Source: an uncultured Actinomycetes bacterium (lineage in GTDB: Bacteria; Actinomycetota; Actinomycetes; S36-B12). From it: DNA of 5,670 nt. Of the stretch, positions 5,395-5,670 are shown piece after piece; positions within the stretch are counted from its first letter, which is position 1, and each line of letters starts with the position of its first letter. The position numbers and the translations under genes are program-made. Where the stretch lies: the NCBI GenBank assembly GCA_913061025.1, contig CAJXUJ010000090.1, positions 1-5,670 on the forward strand. Direction: 5' to 3'. The notes beneath the pieces are model-generated. The model was not told the origin of the DNA, ran no database searches, and saw only the letters and a list, made by a program, of their open reading frames with translations.

Positions 5395-5670
5395 GCGAGA
5401 GCACGAATTCAGACAAGCGCGAAACAAGCAAGAGCGACGCGACGAAGAGCACTACGCAGAAGAAGCCGGCGAAGAAGAAGGTCACCACGACCACGGCGAA
5501 GAAGAGCACCTCTCAGTCGAGTGCTCCCAAGAAGGACAGTGCTCCCATGAAGGGCAGGGCTCCCAGGAAGAACACTGTGACCGTATCGACGTCCTTCGCG
5601 TCCACCGCGAAGTCCACCGCCAACAAGGTTGCCTCGAGCGCCGCAAGCGCCGCGAGCGCCGGGGTCTCTG
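5391..5670 (+). CDS. Lysine/serine/alanine-rich protein, 3'-truncated; possible HbhA/TadA/MLDS relative
   Basis: The frame is open from ATG 5391 through the right edge (93 codons, no stop). The start is supported by AAGGA at 5380-5384, six bases upstream, and by ATGA overlap with the regulator gene. Residues 1-61 are low-complexity and strongly basic: QKKPAKKK (23-30), TTTTAKK, then three six-residue repeats SAPKKD, SAPMKG, RAPRKN (44-61). From about 66 the chain becomes Ser/Ala-rich (STAKSTANKVASSAASAASA), compatible with the start of an amphipathic helix. No signal peptide is seen. By position it matches hbhA/tadA/mlds, whose products bind heparin, DNA or lipid droplets. In those proteins, however, the lysine-rich tract is C-terminal, as I recall. 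It could instead be a histone-H1-like nucleoid protein or an unrelated gene lying before the real homologue. Nucleic-acid or polyanion binding is inferred from charge only. Confidence 0.7.
   Translation, partial: MSESTNSDKRETSKSDATKSTTQKKPAKKKVTTTTAKKSTSQSSAPKKDSAPMKGRAPRKNTVTVSTSFASTAKSTANKVASSAASAASAGVS
5520..5573 (+). repeat. Three tandem 18-bp units encoding (S/R)AP(K/M/R)K(D/G/N)
   Basis: Units begin at 5520, 5538 and 5556. Each contains GCTCCC followed by AAG/ATG/AGG and then AAG. The repeat keeps the reading frame and is diverged by point changes, mainly in codons 1, 4 and 6. It indicates in-frame tandem duplication within the lysine-rich N-terminal tract. Confidence 0.8.

Noticed and set aside
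5261..5509. Minus-strand ORF encoding a Phe/Val-rich apparent membrane protein
   Set aside because: It is the antisense of lysine codons (AAG read as CTT and neighbours give hydrophobic residues) within a well-supported plus-strand gene pair.

Overview
This high-GC window reads as chromosome of a Mycobacteriales actinobacterium, most likely Rhodococcus or a close relative. The evidence is the GC-biased third codon positions, the GTG starts, the leaderless-looking promoters, and gene neighbourhoods I recall from Streptomyces, Mycobacterium and Rhodococcus. The genus call is inference from protein character, not from a marker gene.

Layout. (1) Positions 1-2108 and on to 3161 carry a rightward run of genes: the 3' part of an alpha/beta hydrolase that enters from the left edge, a small thioredoxin-fold protein whose GTG start lies inside the hydrolase gene, an unlisted 33-residue membrane peptide (977-1078), a nitrobindin/FABP-like beta-barrel protein, a Fur-family regulator with the histidine pattern of the nickel sensor Nur, and a YgfZ folate-binding protein. 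(2) dtd (D-aminoacyl-tRNA deacylase) lies on the minus strand and converges on ygfZ. (3) An APC-family permease is transcribed divergently from dtd across a 54-bp gap. (4) A short XRE-type regulator follows a compact set of palindromes. Its stop codon overlaps the start of a lysine-rich gene that runs off the right edge.

How the genes may work together. Nitrobindin, nur and ygfZ are packed with 2-3 bp gaps and good ribosome binding sites, so they are probably cotranscribed. Their themes (haem/peroxynitrite chemistry, metal sensing, Fe-S cluster support, thiol redox) suggest a metal and redox housekeeping operon. The nitrobindin-nur-ygfZ-dtd order resembles what I remember around S. coelicolor SCO4179-SCO4182. 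The right-hand pair resembles the mycobacterial Rv0474-hbhA and rhodococcal MLDSR-MLDS (lipid-droplet protein) arrangement. Here, however, the downstream protein has its lysine-rich tract at the N-terminus rather than the C-terminus.

Three genes (the 33-aa peptide, the permease and the XRE regulator) share one start layout: a -10-like hexamer, exactly six bases, then ATG or GTG, with no Shine-Dalgarno. This predicts leaderless mRNAs. I saw no RNA genes, mobile elements, CRISPR arrays or convincing terminators. No gene-free stretch exceeds 100 bp.
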